Assembly (NCBI RefSeq): GCF_003054195.1
Contig: NZ_QBKP01000001.1
Location: 1-64,000 of the forward strand
From: Gemmobacter caeni
Lineage (GTDB): Bacteria > Pseudomonadota > Alphaproteobacteria > Rhodobacterales > Rhodobacteraceae
Direction: 5' to 3'
DNA: 64,000 bases
Within the stretch, counting starts at the first letter, position 1, and every line of letters starts with the position of its first letter. This document shows positions 61,535 through 64,000 of this stretch, one piece after another. The notes below the pieces were generated by a model. The model was not told the origin of the DNA and made no database searches. It worked only from the letters and a program-made list of their open reading frames with translations. The position numbers and the translations under genes are program-made.

Positions 61535-63094
61535 ATGACACATCCGCATCAACGCCTCCTGATCATCGACTTCGGCAGCCAGGTCACGCAGCTTATCGCG
61601 CGGCGCCTGCGCGAGCTGAAAGTCTATTGTGAAATCCACCCGTTCAACCGCGTGAACGAGGCCTTCCTGAGGGAGTTCGCACCGAAAGCGGTGATCTTCT
61701 CGGGCGGTCCCGCCTCGGTCTATGCCGAAGGCGCGCCGATGCCTCCGGCGGGCGTGTTCGATCTTGGCGTGCCGATCCTTGGCATCTGCTATGGCCAGCA
61801 GGTGATGATGCACAGCCTTGGTGGTCATGTCGAAGGTGGCCATGGCACCGCTGAATTCGGCCGCGCCAGGGTTACCCCGACGGACGACCGGCTGCCGCTG
61901 CTGGAGGGCTGGTTCGCGGAAGGCCCCGAACAGGTCTGGATGTCGCATGGCGACCATGTGTCGAAAATTGCGCCGGGCTTTCAGGTCTATGGCACCTCGC
62001 CCAATGCGCCCTTCGCCATTACCGCCGATGTGTCGCGCAACTTCTATGCCGTGCAGTTCCACCCCGAGGTGCATCACACTCCGAAAGGCGCGAAACTCTA
62101 CGAGAATTTCGTGCGTCTGGCGGGCTTCACCGGCGACTGGACCATGGCCTCCTACCGCGAGGATGCGATCCAGAAGATCCGTGATCAGGTCGGCGACCGC
62201 AAGGTGATCTGCGCGCTTTCGGGGGGCGTTGACAGCTCTGTCGCCGCGATCCTGATCCACGAGGCCATTGGCGAGCAACTGACCTGTGTGTTCGTCGATC
62301 ACGGGCTGATGCGGCTGAACGAGGCCGAGGAAGTCGTGACGATGTTCCGCGAGGCCTACAACCTGCCGCTCATCCATGCCGACGAATCCGATCTGTTCCT
62401 CGGCGCGCTGGAAGGCGTGTCCGACCCCGAGGTGAAGCGCAAGACCATCGGGCGGCTGTTCATCGAAGTATTCGAGAAACATGCCAAGGCCATCGGCGGC
62501 GCTGATTTCCTGGCCCAGGGCACGCTTTACCCCGATGTCATCGAATCGGTGTCGTTCAGCGGCGGCCCCTCGGTCACGATCAAATCGCACCACAATGTCG
62601 GCGGCCTGCCCGAGAAAATGGGCATGAAGCTGGTGGAACCGCTGCGCGAGCTGTTCAAGGACGAGGTGCGCGCGCTGGGTCGCGAACTTGGCCTGCCCGC
62701 CAAATTCATCGGCCGCCACCCCTTCCCCGGCCCCGGCCTCGCCATCCGCTGCCCCGGCGAGATCACCCGCGACAAGCTGGAAATCCTGCGCCGCGCCGAT
62801 GCGGTCTATATCGACCAGATCCGCAAGCACGGGCTTTACGATGAAATCTGGCAGGCCTTCGCTGCCATTCTGCCGATGCGCACCGTCGGCGTGATGGGCG
62901 ACGGGCGCACCTATGATTACGCCGTGGGCCTGCGCGCCGTGACCAGCGTTGATGGCATGACCGCCGATTACTACCCCTTCACCCACGATTTCCTTGGGGA
63001 AACCGCGACGCGGATCATCAACGAGGTCAAGGGCGTGAACCGGGTGTTCTACGACTGCACCTCGAAACCGCCGGGGACGATCGAACTGGAATGA
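61535..63094 (+). CDS. guaA: GMP synthase (glutamine-hydrolysing)
   Basis: Converts XMP to GMP using glutamine and ATP. The 519-residue product has a class-I glutamine amidotransferase domain (1-195: [14 protein letters not shown], nucleophile Cys85 in [10 protein letters not shown], catalytic [10 protein letters not shown]), the PP-loop ATP pyrophosphatase ([16 protein letters not shown], about 225-240) and the C-terminal dimerisation domain ([17 protein letters not shown], ending KPPGTIELE). Length and order are canonical. Its stop overlaps the next ATG by four bases. Confidence 0.98.
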   Translation: MTHPHQRLLIIDFGSQVTQLIARRLRELKVYCEIHPFNRVNEAFLREFAPKAVIFSGGPASVYAEGAPMPPAGVFDLGVPILGICYGQQVMMHSLGGHVEGGHGTAEFGRARVTPTDDRLPLLEGWFAEGPEQVWMSHGDHVSKIAPGFQVYGTSPNAPFAITADVSRNFYAVQFHPEVHHTPKGAKLYENFVRLAGFTGDWTMASYREDAIQKIRDQVGDRKVICALSGGVDSSVAAILIHEAIGEQLTCVFVDHGLMRLNEAEEVVTMFREAYNLPLIHADESDLFLGALEGVSDPEVKRKTIGRLFIEVFEKHAKAIGGADFLAQGTLYPDVIESVSFSGGPSVTIKSHHNVGGLPEKMGMKLVEPLRELFKDEVRALGRELGLPAKFIGRHPFPGPGLAIRCPGEITRDKLEILRRADAVYIDQIRKHGLYDEIWQAFAAILPMRTVGVMGDGRTYDYAVGLRAVTSVDGMTADYYPFTHDFLGETATRIINEVKGVNRVFYDCTSKPPGTIELE

Positions 63095-63369
63095 TCCGTC
63101 TTCGGGGCCAACTCGTCTGTGTCAGCGATACCGAACGCGCGGCCGTGCTGGCGCATGTGGCGGACCATGTTGCGCTGACGCGGGCCGAGCCCGGCTGTCT
63201 GAGCTTCGAGATCGCGGAAACCGACGATCCCTTCGTTTTCGAGGTGATGGAAAGCTTCCGCGACCGTGCGGCCTTCGACAGCCATCAGACCCGCACCCGC
63301 GGCAGCGCGTGGTTTGCCGCCACGCGCGGCATCCTGCGCGATTTCCGCATCGAGGAAATCGGCGACTGA
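63091..63369 (+). CDS. Antibiotic-biosynthesis-monooxygenase-type small protein
   Basis: A 92-residue ABM-fold (dimeric alpha/beta barrel) protein with [20 protein letters not shown] and [21 protein letters not shown], typical of small quinol monooxygenases and related enzymes. It is translationally coupled to guaA by a four-base overlap. Substrate unknown; many such proteins oxidise quinols or act on reactive aldehydes. No signal peptide. Confidence 0.85.
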   Translation: MIRLRGQLVCVSDTERAAVLAHVADHVALTRAEPGCLSFEIAETDDPFVFEVMESFRDRAAFDSHQTRTRGSAWFAATRGILRDFRIEEIGD

Positions 63370-63441
63370 TCCGGTTCGCAGGGCTGGACATTCCCCCCGC
63401 CGCGCGCCACCACTTTGCGGCGCGACGGGGAGGAACGGGCG

Positions 63442-64000
63442 ATGCAGCAGCAACAACCGCTGAAGGCGGCGATCTGGATGATCGGCTCGATCCTGTCGTT
63501 TACGGCCATGGCCATCGCCGGCCGGGCGGTAGCCGGGGTGCATGACACGTTCGAGATCATGCTCTGGCGCTCGGTCACCGGCATTGTGCTCGTGGTCGGG
63601 GGGGCGGCGTTGTTCGGTCGGCTGGGCGAGGTGCAGACCAGGCGCCTGCCGCTGCATCTGGCCCGCAACATCTCGCATTTCACCGGGCAGAACCTGTGGT
63701 TCTGGGCGCTGACCAGCATTCCGCTGGCGCAGGTCTTCGCACTGGAGTTTACCTCACCGCTTTGGGTCGTGCTGCTGTCACCTCTGTTCCTTGGTGAAAA
63801 GCTGACCCCGGTGCGTGCGCTGGCAGCGGGACTTGGTTTTGCGGGCGCATTGATCGTGGCGCGGCCGGATTTCGGGGCGCTCAATCCGGGCGTGGTGGCT
63901 GCCGCCGCTTCGGCCATCGGCTTTGCCGGATCGGTCATCATGACCAAACAGCTGACGCGCAATGAAAGCCTTGTGTCGATCCTGTTCTGGCTCACACTGA
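63442..64000 (+). CDS. EamA/DMT-family transporter, cut by the window edge
   Basis: The ATG at 63442 follows GGGGAGGA. The visible 186 codons (MQQQQPLKAAIWMIGSILS...) cover the first EamA repeat and the start of the second, with hydrophobic helices, the LEFTSPLWVVLLSPLFLGEKLTP signature and RPDFGALNPG between repeats. It is a different DMT member from the gene at 285. The frame is still open at 64000. Confidence 0.82.
   Translation, partial: MQQQQPLKAAIWMIGSILSFTAMAIAGRAVAGVHDTFEIMLWRSVTGIVLVVGGAALFGRLGEVQTRRLPLHLARNISHFTGQNLWFWALTSIPLAQVFALEFTSPLWVVLLSPLFLGEKLTPVRALAAGLGFAGALIVARPDFGALNPGVVAAAASAIGFAGSVIMTKQLTRNESLVSILFWLTL

Noticed and set aside
61190-62986. 598-codon minus-strand frame
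   Set aside because: Antisense to guaA, which is certain from its catalytic motifs.

Overview
The window reads as chromosome of a high-GC alphaproteobacterium of the order Rhodobacterales, most likely Paracoccus or a close relative. The evidence is the nifR3(dusB)-ntrB-ntrC-ntrY-ntrX block with NtrC lacking the GAFTGA loop, fused ispDF, the rhodobacterial DUF6456 and DUF6477 proteins, the membrane protein usually labelled as a SufBCD-complex component, and short palindromic intergenic elements of a rhodobacterial type. No rRNA, CRISPR array, intact insertion sequence or replication origin was seen.

Layout. 285-1127 is a DMT exporter. About 1427-5485 is a lower-GC, decayed integrative or phage-derived island next to two tandem tRNA-Gln genes. 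It holds a chimeric lipoprotein/Dabb ORF, a hydrophobic EF-hand protein, two overlapping small ORFs, a broken tyrosine integrase, a tape-measure-like fragment and an orphan gene. 5859-12344 carries a YhiN-type flavoprotein, rpe, a SulP transporter, a D-amino-acid-oxidase-type enzyme, a LuxR-type regulator and a secreted protein. 12383-14313 is the rpsB-tsf operon with its promoter and terminator. 14486-16290 is psuK-psuG for pseudouridine catabolism. 16353-18885 has a DUF502 protein convergent with a patatin and a 3-hydroxybutyrate dehydrogenase. A candidate small RNA lies upstream of the dehydrogenase (about 18989-19064, minus).

19179-27078 contains a YejA-type peptide-binding protein, an entericidin-like lipoprotein, an XRE-cupin regulator, an acyl-CoA-synthetase-like/DsbA/MFS operon and an RTX-repeat protein. 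Then come mfd, a small membrane protein, hemB, a SYLF lipoprotein, a HIBADH-type dehydrogenase, a penicillin-acylase-type hydrolase and a striking Asp/His/Gly/Trp-rich repeat protein (36752-37789). 37830-42446 is hfq-hflX and trkH-trkA on the minus strand, where hflX seems to lack a standard start codon. 42532-50113 is the nitrogen-regulation operon dusB-ntrB-ntrC-ntrY-ntrX plus a small exported protein. 50312-55199 carries ispDF, pgpA, cinA, an AI-2E-type permease, a COQ10-type START protein, hpt and an atypical uracil-DNA-glycosylase-family gene. The right end holds a dihaem cytochrome c, lipA, aqpZ, DUF6456 and DUF6477 genes, an MttB-family protein, guaA, a small monooxygenase and a DMT gene cut by the window edge.

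Most of the window is core housekeeping. The most unusual content is the remnant island, the candidate sRNA with a complete promoter and terminator, the hflX start, the low-complexity metal-ligand-rich protein and the glycosylase lacking the usual catalytic Asn. I did not find a clear multi-gene novel defence or biosynthetic system.
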